23,079 nucleotides of DNA from CAYVUM01 sp964454795 (GTDB lineage Bacteria > Pseudomonadota > Alphaproteobacteria > Rhodospirillales > Defluviicoccaceae), in NCBI GenBank assembly GCA_964454795.1, contig CAYVUM010000057.1:1-23079 (forward strand), given 5' to 3'. How positions within the stretch are numbered: position 1 is the stretch's first letter; each line of letters begins with the position of its first letter. The notes under the pieces were generated by a model that made no database searches, was not told the origin of the DNA, and saw only the letters and a list, made by a program, of their open reading frames with translations. This document shows, piece after piece, positions 6,825-14,256 of this stretch. The position numbers and the translations under genes were made by a program.

Positions 6825-9254
6825 GTGGGCAGCCGGGGGTGGCGCGGGACCCTGATGTGCTGGCGGGAGCCGGTGGTCTTCCCGGTCCTGGCCACTGTCG
6901 TCGTCGCGGCTTTGCTGCTCGTACTGGCCGGCGGCGCAACGGCGCAGCCGGCTGAGAACCGGGCACCGCAGGCAGCGCCCGCTTCTCCCGCGTCATCCCA
7001 GCCGACCGGCACCGAGACCGCCCCCGCCACGGCGGAGACAGCCGCCCCGGAGGCAACCGCTGCCGACGCCGGCGTGCCGGCGGAGAGCCCGGCCGCGGCG
7101 ATGGCCCCGGACCTCACTCCCGAACAACTGTCATCGCTGGTTTCGCTTTTGGAAGACGATGCTGCCCGCAAGGCCTTCGTCGAAAAGTTGAAAGCGCTGG
7201 AAGCCAGCCGCGACGCCGTCGCTGCCGAGGAGTCGCCCGCCGACCCGGCCGCCGGCCTTCTCGACTCGATTTCCGGGCGGATCAAGAGCGCCAGCGTCTT
7301 GCTCGTGGAAGCCGTCGAGATCGTCCAGGACGCCCAGGATTTTTTTCTCTCCCTCGATGAGATTGCCATCGACCAACAACAAATCGACCGTTGGTCTCAG
7401 CGGTTTGCGGCCATCGCCATCGTGCTCGGCCTCGCCTTCGCCCTGCAGTGGCTGGCATCGCTGGCCCTCCGCCGCTCCCGGCGCCGCTTGCGCGGCCAGT
7501 CCAGCGAGCGTCTTGGCGTGCGGATCGCCTTACTTGTGGTCCTCGCCGTCATCGACCTGCTGCCGATCGCCGTTTTCGCCGCGGCCGCCTATGTTGCCAC
7601 GCCGCTGGCCCAACCCGATTTTCTGACCGGGCGGATCCTGTTGTTTCTGACCACCGGACACGTGCTCGCCCAGGCAACGCTGGTCGGGGTGCGGGCCGCC
7701 CTCGCCCCGGAATCGCCCGGTCTGCGGGTCCTGGCGGTGACCGACGACGGGGCGGTCAACCTTTACCGGGCCAGCCGGTTCGTCGTCCTCCTCGGCTTCT
7801 ACGGCTTCTACATCCTCAAGGCCGTCTATCCGATCGGCCTGCCGACCAACGTTTATTTGATCCTGCTGCGCGGGCTCGGCCTGGTCATTGCCGTCAGCCT
7901 GATCGGGATCATTATCGGCCGCCGTGCCGCGGTCGCCCGCTGGCTGCGCGGCGAGCCCGACGGCGACCCGGAAACCTTATGGCGGCTGGTCCGGCGCCGC
8001 GTTGCCGGCGTCTGGCATCTCGTGGCGATCCTGTATGTGGTGGCGGTGTTCGTGGTCTGGAGCAGCGGCGTCGCGGGCGCGCTGCCGTTCATGGTGCGCG
8101 GCACGGTGCTGTCGATCGTTCTCCTGCTCGCCGCCTCGGTGGTCTCGGTCTCGATCAGCCGGACCATCGTTGGTGCGATTTCCGGCAAAGAGGACGAGCC
8201 CGGGCGCCGCTTGCTGATGATCGTCCGGCGCCTTGTCGACGTGCTCGTCTACGCCCTCGCCGCGCTGCTGATCCTCGAGGCCTGGGACGTCGACAGTATC
8301 GAATGGCTCGGCTCGGAGCAGGGCCGGCGGATCGTCGGCAGTCTGGCCACGATCTTTCTGGTGGTCGCTGGCACCTTCGCGATTTCCGAGGTCCTTGGCG
8401 CGGTCATCGAACGGTATCTGGCCGCCAGCGACCGCTCGGGAACCGCGGTGGAGCGCAGCGCCCGCGCCCGCACCCTCCTGCCGCTGGCCCGCAAGGCGCT
8501 GCTGCTGCTGCTCATTGTCCTCGCCGCCTTCATCATTCTCTCAGAACTCGGCATCGACGTGGCGCCGCTGATTGCCGGCGCCGGGGTGGTCGGTATTGCC
8601 ATCGGCTTCGGTGCCCAGTCGCTGGTCAAGGACGTCATCTCCGGATTCTTCATCCTGCTCGAGAACACCATGGCGGTCGGCGACGTGGTTGACATTGATG
8701 GCAACGCCGGCCTGGTCGAGGCCATCTCCGTGCGCACCGTCGTGCTCCGCGACCTTGCCGGGACGGTGCACACCATTCCGTTCGGCTCGGTCGCCCGGAT
8801 CAAGAACCTGACCAAGGATTTCTCGTTTTACGTGGCCGATATCGGCGTTGCTTACCGCGAAGACGTGGATCGGGTGATCGAGGTGATCCGGGAGGTGGGC
8901 GAGGACCTGCGTGAGGATCCGGCGTTCCGTCCGGTGATCATCGCGCCGCTCGAGGTTCTCGGGGTCGATCAGTTCGCGGATTCCGCGGTCATCATCAAAG
9001 TCCGGCTGAAAACCCGGCCGATTCAGCAGTGGAACGTCGGACGTGAGTTCAACCGCCGGCTCAAGAAGCGGTTCGATGCGGAGGGGATCGAGATCCCCTA
9101 CCCGCACCGCACCCTGTATTTCGGGGTCGACCGGAGCGGCGCCGCCGCCCCGGCCAACATCCGGCTCAGCGGCGACGACCGCCGGGCCACGGCGCCGGAG
9201 CCGGACCGGCCGGGACCGGCACTCCGCGCCGAGGTGGAAGACGCGGCGGAATAA
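6825..9254 (+). CDS. large MscS-family mechanosensitive channel (YbiO-like)
   Basis: The 809-residue inner-membrane protein belongs to the large MscS-type channels that open under hypo-osmotic membrane tension. It starts with a signal peptide (cleavage likely after GGATA, near residue 40), then an Ala/Pro-rich periplasmic segment to about 95 and a helical segment to about 180. Around ten hydrophobic segments follow between 194 and 575. The MscS core starts near 550: the pore helix is the Gly/Ala-rich run at 583-599, followed by SLVKDVISGFFILLEN, the beta domain (VGDVVDIDG, TVHTIPFGS) and a C-terminal alpha/beta domain to about 775. The length and the LRDLAGTVHTIP stretch resemble E. coli YbiO (moderate-conductance channel). 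The start is GTG at 6825; ATG at 6855 also gives a good signal peptide, and neither has a strong ribosome binding site. Confidence 0.93.
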   Translation: MGSRGWRGTLMCWREPVVFPVLATVVVAALLLVLAGGATAQPAENRAPQAAPASPASSQPTGTETAPATAETAAPEATAADAGVPAESPAAAMAPDLTPEQLSSLVSLLEDDAARKAFVEKLKALEASRDAVAAEESPADPAAGLLDSISGRIKSASVLLVEAVEIVQDAQDFFLSLDEIAIDQQQIDRWSQRFAAIAIVLGLAFALQWLASLALRRSRRRLRGQSSERLGVRIALLVVLAVIDLLPIAVFAAAAYVATPLAQPDFLTGRILLFLTTGHVLAQATLVGVRAALAPESPGLRVLAVTDDGAVNLYRASRFVVLLGFYGFYILKAVYPIGLPTNVYLILLRGLGLVIAVSLIGIIIGRRAAVARWLRGEPDGDPETLWRLVRRRVAGVWHLVAILYVVAVFVVWSSGVAGALPFMVRGTVLSIVLLLAASVVSVSISRTIVGAISGKEDEPGRRLLMIVRRLVDVLVYALAALLILEAWDVDSIEWLGSEQGRRIVGSLATIFLVVAGTFAISEVLGAVIERYLAASDRSGTAVERSARARTLLPLARKALLLLLIVLAAFIILSELGIDVAPLIAGAGVVGIAIGFGAQSLVKDVISGFFILLENTMAVGDVVDIDGNAGLVEAISVRTVVLRDLAGTVHTIPFGSVARIKNLTKDFSFYVADIGVAYREDVDRVIEVIREVGEDLREDPAFRPVIIAPLEVLGVDQFADSAVIIKVRLKTRPIQQWNVGREFNRRLKKRFDAEGIEIPYPHRTLYFGVDRSGAAAPANIRLSGDDRRATAPEPDRPGPALRAEVEDAAE

Positions 9255-9276
9255 GCCAGCCTCAGGCCGCTTTTTT
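9243..9276 (+). terminator. possible terminator after the MscS channel gene
   Basis: GCGGC (9243-9247) pairs with GCCGC (9266-9270), immediately followed by six T (9271-9276). The stem is short and the loop long (18 bases), so it would be weak. It spans the MscS stop and enters the end of the converging peroxiredoxin gene, where only seven bases separate the two stops. Confidence 0.35.
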
Positions 9277-9798
9277 CGCGCCTTTGAGGTAGTTCAGCAT
9301 CGTGTCGGCGTCGGAGACCTCGAACGGGTCCGTCGGGCAGTTGTCGTTGAACTCCGGCTCGACGAACATTTTTTTGATTTCACCGTCCTCGATGTAGGCG
9401 GAGTAGCGCCAGCTGCGCATGCCAAAGCCGAGGTTGGACTTGTCGACCAGCATCCCCATTTTCCGGGTGAATTCACCGTTACCGTCCGGCAGCAGTCTGA
9501 CCTTGTCCGCACCCTGGGACCGGCCCCACTGGTTCATCACGAAGGCATCGTTGACGGACAGGCACACAACGTCGTCGACGCCGAGGGACTGGAACTCGTC
9601 ATAGAGCTCTTCGTAGCGGGGCAGGTGGCTTGTGGAGCAGGTGGGCGTGAAGGCGCCGGGGAGGGCGAACAACACCACCTTCTTGCCCTTGAAGACCTCC
9701 TCGCTGGTGACGTCGCGCCACTCATAGGGGTTGGGTCCGCCGAGCGCCTCGTTCCGCACCCGGGTCTTGAAGGTTGCATGGGGGACTTGGAAATTCAT
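9262..9798 (-). CDS. peroxiredoxin, Prx5 (AhpC/TSA-redoxin) family
   Basis: The 178-residue thiol peroxidase reduces hydrogen peroxide and organic hydroperoxides. The peroxidatic cysteine is C54 in the Prx5 signature PGAFTPTCSTSHLP. C79 and C154 (DNCPTDPFE) are candidates for a resolving thiol. The sequence matches the peroxiredoxin half of bacterial Prx5-glutaredoxin hybrids, but the protein ends without a glutaredoxin domain, so an external glutaredoxin or glutathione probably reduces it (inference). The protein is cytoplasmic with no signal. The ATG is well supported by AGAGGAG seven bases upstream. It is monocistronic and convergent with the MscS gene, and has a strong promoter overlapped by a Fur/PerR-like site. 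Confidence 0.95.
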   Translation of the reverse strand: MNFQVPHATFKTRVRNEALGGPNPYEWRDVTSEEVFKGKKVVLFALPGAFTPTCSTSHLPRYEELYDEFQSLGVDDVVCLSVNDAFVMNQWGRSQGADKVRLLPDGNGEFTRKMGMLVDKSNLGFGMRSWRYSAYIEDGEIKKMFVEPEFNDNCPTDPFEVSDADTMLNYLKGAKKAA

Positions 9799-9886
9799 CA
9801 GTTACTCCTCTCTTGCATCGGAATACCGTCCGGTCGCGGCATCGGGTCCGGCCGGGGCCTCCAACCGCACCCTGCATTCTCTCAGT

Positions 9887-9907
9887 TGCAAATTATAATC
9901 ATTCAAG
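9887..9907. promoter_or_regulatory. Fur/PerR-like operator candidate
   Basis: An AT-rich island in GC-rich DNA contains two overlapping 7-1-7 imperfect palindromes. TGCAAATTATAATCA (9887-9901) matches the Fur-type TGATAAT-n-ATTATCA at 11 of 14 positions. TTATAATCATTCAAG (9893-9907) matches the PerR-type TTATAAT-n-ATTATAA at 11 of 14, with a perfect first half. It covers the -10 of the peroxiredoxin promoter, so binding would repress. Which Fur-family protein would bind is inference. Confidence 0.4.
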
Positions 9908-9919
9908 ATTGTATCGCAA
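9892..9919 (-). promoter_or_regulatory. promoter of the peroxiredoxin gene
   Basis: On the minus strand TTGCGA (9914-9919; four of six match the -35) is followed after 16 bases by a perfect TATAAT -10 (9892-9897). Transcription would begin near 9885 and give a leader of about 87 bases before the ATG at 9798. It is the clearest sigma-70-type promoter in the window. Confidence 0.6.
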
Positions 9920-9982
9920 CCCATTCTTATGAGCCTGGTAGAATGAAGCACTCCCATCCCGGAACGGCCGCCACCCCGGATC

Positions 9983-11158
9983 ATGGCTGACACGAAAACC
10001 AACCTGATCGGGTTGTCGCGGGCGGACCTCGCGGCTGAACTCGCGGCGATCGGCGAGAAGCCGTTCCGCGCCCGGCAGCTCTGGCACTGGCTCTATCATC
10101 GGGGCGAGACCGACTTCCTCGCCATGACCAACCTCTCGCGGGGGCTGCGCGAGCGGCTGGCCGGGCGCTACACCCTCGCCCGGCCGGCGATCAGCCGGGA
10201 ACTGCAGTCCACCGACGGCAGCCGCAAATGGCTGTTTCGGTTCGACGATGGGCACGAGGCGGAGTCTGTCTTCATCCCCGAGGAGGACCGCGGCGCCGTC
10301 TGCGTGTCCTCCCAGGTGGGCTGCACGCTCACCTGTCAGTTCTGCCATACTGGCACCCAGCTCCTCGTCCGCAACCTTTCCGCCCGGGAGATCGTCAGCC
10401 AGGTAATGGCCGCCCGCGATTCCTACGGGGAGTGGCCGACCCCGACCGACGGTAACCGGCTGATCTCCAACGTGGTGCTGATGGGGATGGGCGAGCCGCT
10501 GTTCAACTACGACAACGTGGCCGCGGCGATGCGCATTGTCATGGATGGCGACGGCATCGCGCTGTCGAAGCGGCGGATCACCCTTTCCACCGCCGGGGTG
10601 GTGCCGATGATTGCCCGGGCCGGCCACGAGCTCGGCGTCAACCTGGCGATCAGCCTCCACGCCGTCACCGATGAGCTGCGCGACCGGCTTGTGCCGATCA
10701 ACCGCAAGTATCCCCTGGCCGAGCTGATCCAGGCTTGCCGCGACTATCCCGCCGCCAGCACCGCCCGGCGCATCACTTTTGAGTATGTCATGCTGGAGGG
10801 GGTCAACGATTCGCCGGCCGACGCCCGGGCGCTGGTCCGCCTCGTCGAGGGAATTCCGGCGAAGTTCAATCTCATCCCGTTCAATCCCTGGCCGGGGGCG
10901 CCGTTCAAGGCCTCACCGCCCCACGTCATCGCCGGCTTCGCCGCGATCCTGGCTGATGGCGGCTATTCCGCGCCGATCAGAGTGCCCCGGGGCCGGGACA
11001 TCATGGCCGCCTGTGGCCAGCTCCGCTCGGACAGCCGCCGGGAGCGGCTCAGCCGGTTCAACACCCGGCGGGCCGCCGGGATCGCCGACGATCATCACCC
11101 TCTGCCGAACACGGCGGCGCCGATCGCAGACTTGACCGGTGAGGGCCCGGCGCGGTAG
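9983..11158 (+). CDS. rlmN: 23S rRNA (adenine-C2)-methyltransferase RlmN
   Basis: This 391-residue radical-SAM enzyme methylates C2 of A2503 in 23S rRNA and, in E. coli, A37 of some tRNAs. The 4Fe-4S motif CxxxCxxC is C114, C118 and C121 in CTLTCQFC. The two mechanistic cysteines are visible as C107 (GAVCVSSQ) and C344 (RDIMAACGQL), matching E. coli C118 and C355. GMGEPLFNYDNV (168-179) and SLHA (224-227) are further family signatures. Length is typical. The start is ATG at 9983; the ribosome binding site is weak, but the N-terminus aligns well with the family. It reads divergently from the peroxiredoxin gene and is followed after 38 bases by the glycosyltransferase gene. Confidence 0.97.
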   Translation: MADTKTNLIGLSRADLAAELAAIGEKPFRARQLWHWLYHRGETDFLAMTNLSRGLRERLAGRYTLARPAISRELQSTDGSRKWLFRFDDGHEAESVFIPEEDRGAVCVSSQVGCTLTCQFCHTGTQLLVRNLSAREIVSQVMAARDSYGEWPTPTDGNRLISNVVLMGMGEPLFNYDNVAAAMRIVMDGDGIALSKRRITLSTAGVVPMIARAGHELGVNLAISLHAVTDELRDRLVPINRKYPLAELIQACRDYPAASTARRITFEYVMLEGVNDSPADARALVRLVEGIPAKFNLIPFNPWPGAPFKASPPHVIAGFAAILADGGYSAPIRVPRGRDIMAACGQLRSDSRRERLSRFNTRRAAGIADDHHPLPNTAAPIADLTGEGPAR

Positions 11159-11196
11159 CGCAGGCCAGCAAGAAATTTTCGGGGCGCTGCCCTCCC

Positions 11197-12867
11197 GTGC
11201 TCTCCGGCCTCAGGCCTTACCTGATCCTCAGCCTCCTGTGCCTGGGCGTTTTCCTCCCCGGGCTCGGAGTGATCCCGCCGCTCGACCGCGACGAGGCCCG
11301 GTTCGCCCAGGCCACCCGGCAGGTGCTGGAGAGCGGCAACGCCTTTGACCTCCGATTTCAGGACGACCCCCGCTACAAGAAGCCGCACGGGATCTACTGG
11401 CTGCAGGCGGCGGCGGTGAGTGGGGTCAACGCAATCGCCGGAGACCCTCCCGGCCCGCCGGCGATCTGGCCGCACCGGCTGCCGTCGGTGCTGGGCGCCT
11501 GGGCGGCGGTGCTGCTGACCTTCGCCGTCGGCGCCCGGCTTTTCGACCGCCGGACTGCCCTCCTCGGCGCCGCGATCCTGGCCGTATCGGTGCTGCTGAT
11601 CCTGGAGGCGCACCAGGCCAAGACCGACGCCGTGTTGCTGGCGACCGTCGTCGCGGCGCAGTTCGCCCTTGCCCGCATCTGGCTCACGGGCGCCGAGGCC
11701 GGCGGCCGGATTCCTGAGCCGCCGGGCGCCAGCTGGCTGGTGTTCTGGCTCGCCCTGGCTGCCGGGGTGCTGATCAAGGGGCCGATCACGCCGATGATCC
11801 CGGCGCTGACGATCGCCGCCCTGGTGATCGTGGACCGTCGCTGGCGGTGGCTCGGCGGCCTTCAGCCGCTCCGCGGCCTCGCCGTGTTCCTCGGCATCGT
11901 CGTGCCCTGGGCAGCCGCGACCTGGATCGCCACCGACGGCGCCTTTTTCGCCGCGGCTCTCGGCGGCGACCTGGCGCCGAAGCTGGCCGGCGGCCATGAA
12001 AGTCACGGCGCCCCGCCAGGCTATCACCTGCTGCTGCTGTTCCCGCTGCTCTGGCCCGGCTCGCTGCTGCTGCTCCCGGCGGTCGCGCGCACCTGGCGGG
12101 ATCGCCGCGCTGCCGTGATCCGGTTCTGCCTTGCCTGGATCGTCCCCGCCTGGATCGTCTTCGAAGCGGTGCCGACCAAGCTGCCCCACTACGTCCTGCC
12201 CCTCTATCCGCCGATCGCGCTGCTGATCGCCGCGGCCATCCTCGCTCCTGAAGATGCCCTCGACAGGGCCCGTCTGCGCGGACGGCTGGCCAGGGTCAGT
12301 GCGGTGATCTGGGCGATCATCGGGGTCACGCTGGCCGTCGCGGCGATCGCCGCGCCGATCGCGGTGGGCGACGGGTTTTCGGCCTGGTCGCTGCTGCCGG
12401 CCGCGGCGGCGCTCGCGGCCGTCGGTCTCGCGCTCCGCTGGATGTGGCGCGGCCGGCCACTGCCCGCGACCCTCGCAGGGCTCGGGTTCGGAGCGATAGC
12501 GATCGCCGCAACGCTCCACCTGGTCCTGCCGCGGCTATCCGCACTCGGCGTCAGCCCGGCGGTGGCCGAAGCGGTGCGACGCATCGATCCCGCCGGGGGG
12601 CGGCCGGTGGTGATTGCCGGCTATGCCGAGCCGAGCGTGGTGTTCCTGCTCGGCACCGGAACCCGGCTGGCCGCAGGCGGTGCCGAAGCTGCCGAAGCCT
12701 TCGCCTCCGACCTGGAGATGATCGCGGTGATCGACGCCGCCGAATGGCCGGCCTTCACCAAGGCCCTGCCGGAGGCACCGCCCGAGCCGGCTGCCCGGAT
12801 CAGCGGCCTCAACTATTCCAAAGGCCGTCCGCTCGCGCTCCGGGTTCTCACCCGCCCGGCGGAATGA
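11197..12867 (+). CDS. GT39/ArnT-like membrane glycosyltransferase
   Basis: The 556-residue polytopic membrane protein belongs to the PMT/ArnT superfamily, which moves sugars from polyprenyl-phosphate donors to lipid A, protein or polysaccharide on the periplasmic side. The acidic PLDRDEARFAQ motif lies in the first periplasmic loop (D30, D32, E33), followed by RYKKPHGIYWLQ (59-70) and KLPHYVLP from 328. About ten or more hydrophobic segments fill the first 440 residues, and the last 110 form a soluble-looking tail. The acceptor and donor cannot be read from the sequence, and no lipid A or aminoarabinose genes are adjacent. The start is GTG with no clear ribosome binding site, so it is uncertain by a few codons. 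Transcription probably continues from rlmN and ends at the terminator just past the stop. Confidence 0.88.
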   Translation: MLSGLRPYLILSLLCLGVFLPGLGVIPPLDRDEARFAQATRQVLESGNAFDLRFQDDPRYKKPHGIYWLQAAAVSGVNAIAGDPPGPPAIWPHRLPSVLGAWAAVLLTFAVGARLFDRRTALLGAAILAVSVLLILEAHQAKTDAVLLATVVAAQFALARIWLTGAEAGGRIPEPPGASWLVFWLALAAGVLIKGPITPMIPALTIAALVIVDRRWRWLGGLQPLRGLAVFLGIVVPWAAATWIATDGAFFAAALGGDLAPKLAGGHESHGAPPGYHLLLLFPLLWPGSLLLLPAVARTWRDRRAAVIRFCLAWIVPAWIVFEAVPTKLPHYVLPLYPPIALLIAAAILAPEDALDRARLRGRLARVSAVIWAIIGVTLAVAAIAAPIAVGDGFSAWSLLPAAAALAAVGLALRWMWRGRPLPATLAGLGFGAIAIAATLHLVLPRLSALGVSPAVAEAVRRIDPAGGRPVVIAGYAEPSVVFLLGTGTRLAAGGAEAAEAFASDLEMIAVIDAAEWPAFTKALPEAPPEPAARISGLNYSKGRPLALRVLTRPAE

Positions 12868-12868
12868 G

Positions 12869-12901
12869 TGCGGCGGCGGTCGCGCAGGCCCGCCGCATTT
12901 T
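12869..12901 (+). terminator. rho-independent terminator after the glycosyltransferase gene
   Basis: TGCGGCGG (12869-12876) and CCGCCGCA (12890-12897) are exact reverse complements, 8 bp and GC-rich, with a 13-base loop, and are followed at once by TTTT (12898-12901). It begins two bases after the glycosyltransferase stop. The T-tract is only on the plus strand, so it should terminate plus-strand transcripts before the converging gcdH, whose stop codon it touches. Confidence 0.65.
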
Positions 12902-14121
12902 CAGCAGAACGCCTGGATGCCGGTCTGGGCCCGGCCAAGGATCAGCGCGTGGATGTCGTGGGTGCCCTCGTAGGTGTTGACCGCCTCCAGGTTCAACACG
13001 TGGCGGATGACGTGGTACTCGTCGGCGATACCGTTGCCGCCATGGATGTCCCGGGCCATGCGGGCGATCTCCAGGGCCTTGCCGCAACTGTTGCGCTTGA
13101 TCAGCGAAATCATTTCCGGGGTCGAGGCGCCTTCGTCCATCAGCCGGCCAACCCGCAGGCAGGCCTGCAGTCCGAGGGCGATTTCCGTCTGCATATCTGC
13201 GAGCTTTTTCTGGATCAGCTGGTTCGCCGCCAGCGGTCGGCCGAACTGGTGGCGGTCGAGGGCGTACTGGCGGGCCGCCTGCCAGCAGAACTCGGCGGCG
13301 CCCATCGCGCCCCAGGCGATGCCGTAGCGCGCCCGGTTGAGGCAGCCGAACGGCCCGGCGAGGCCGCTCGCACCGGGAAGCAGATGGTCATCGGGCACGA
13401 ACACCCCGTCCATGACGATCATCCCGGTCGCCGAGGTGCGCAGGCTGAACTTGCCCTCGATCTTCGGCGCACTCAGCCCGGGCATGCCGGCCTCGAGGAC
13501 AAAGCCGCGGACCGCGCTGCCGTGGGCGTCCGATTTCGCCCAGACCACGAACACATCGGCGATCGGGGCGTTGGTGATCCAGGTTTTGGTTCCGGTCAGC
13601 CGGAAGCCGCCGTCCACCTTGACGGCGCGGCTGGCCATCGCGCCCGGATCGGAGCCGTGGTCGGGTTCGGTCAGGCCGAAGCAGCCGACCGTCTCGCCGC
13701 GCGCCAGGCCCGGCAGCCAGCGTCGGCGCTGGTCTTCGGTCCCGTAGGCGTGGATCGGGTGCATCACCAGGCTCGACTGCACGCTCAGCACCGAGCGATA
13801 CCCGGAGTCGATCCGCTCCACCTCCCGGGCGATCAGGCCGTAGGACACGTAGCCGACCCCGGCGCAGCCATAGCCGGAGATGGTCGCACCGAGCAGGCCG
13901 AGGGCGCCCATCCCGGTGGTGATGTCCCGGTCGAAACGTTCGTGACGATGGGCGGCGAGGACCCGCGGCATCAGCGCATCGCGGCTGTAGTTCGCGGCGG
14001 TGACGCGGAGCAGCCGCTCCTCCTCGCTCAGCTGATCGTCGAGCCGGAAGGGGTCCTCCCAGCGGAACGCCGCGGCGGGCGCGGCTGCGAAGCTGGGAGC
14101 GGGACTCGCACTCGGGATCAT
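12901..14121 (-). CDS. gcdH: glutaryl-CoA dehydrogenase
   Basis: This 406-residue FAD acyl-CoA dehydrogenase oxidises and decarboxylates glutaryl-CoA to crotonyl-CoA in lysine, tryptophan and glutarate breakdown. Family marks are YRSVLSVQSSLVM (108-120), FGLTEPDHGSDPG (148-160), TWITNAP (180-186) and the catalytic base E385 in YEGTHDIHALILG, which closely matches glutaryl-CoA dehydrogenases. The arginine equivalent to human R94 is R109. The start is ATG at 14121, with AGGAG eight bases upstream; the frame stays open 246 codons further up but only as antisense to the decarboxylase gene. Divergent from that decarboxylase across a 135-base region with a palindromic operator candidate. Electrons should pass to ETF. 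Confidence 0.95.
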   Translation of the reverse strand: MIPSASPAPSFAAAPAAAFRWEDPFRLDDQLSEEERLLRVTAANYSRDALMPRVLAAHRHERFDRDITTGMGALGLLGATISGYGCAGVGYVSYGLIAREVERIDSGYRSVLSVQSSLVMHPIHAYGTEDQRRRWLPGLARGETVGCFGLTEPDHGSDPGAMASRAVKVDGGFRLTGTKTWITNAPIADVFVVWAKSDAHGSAVRGFVLEAGMPGLSAPKIEGKFSLRTSATGMIVMDGVFVPDDHLLPGASGLAGPFGCLNRARYGIAWGAMGAAEFCWQAARQYALDRHQFGRPLAANQLIQKKLADMQTEIALGLQACLRVGRLMDEGASTPEMISLIKRNSCGKALEIARMARDIHGGNGIADEYHVIRHVLNLEAVNTYEGTHDIHALILGRAQTGIQAFC

Positions 14122-14183
14122 GGCGGGGCTCCTGCTGCTGCGGGTGCCGATCGCCGGTCCCGCCGCGACGATCGCCGGGAACC

Positions 14184-14213
14184 GGACTATCTTTCGATAG
14201 TCTTGCATAGTCC
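14184..14213. promoter_or_regulatory. palindromic operator candidate between gcdH and the decarboxylase gene
   Basis: GACTATC (14185-14191) and GATAGTC (14196-14202) form a perfect 7-4-7 palindrome. A third half-site, ATAGTCC (14207-14213), repeats ATAGTC exactly ten bases further on, one helical turn, and also pairs with GGACTAT at 14184-14190. Two inverted and two in-phase direct half-sites in the divergent gap suggest a dimeric regulator. LysR-, MarR- or TetR-type proteins would fit; the family cannot be named from the site. Confidence 0.5.
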
Positions 14214-14256
14214 CGCCTGACCGCCCAGGCCCATCAGCCCGGAGACGAGCCCGCCC

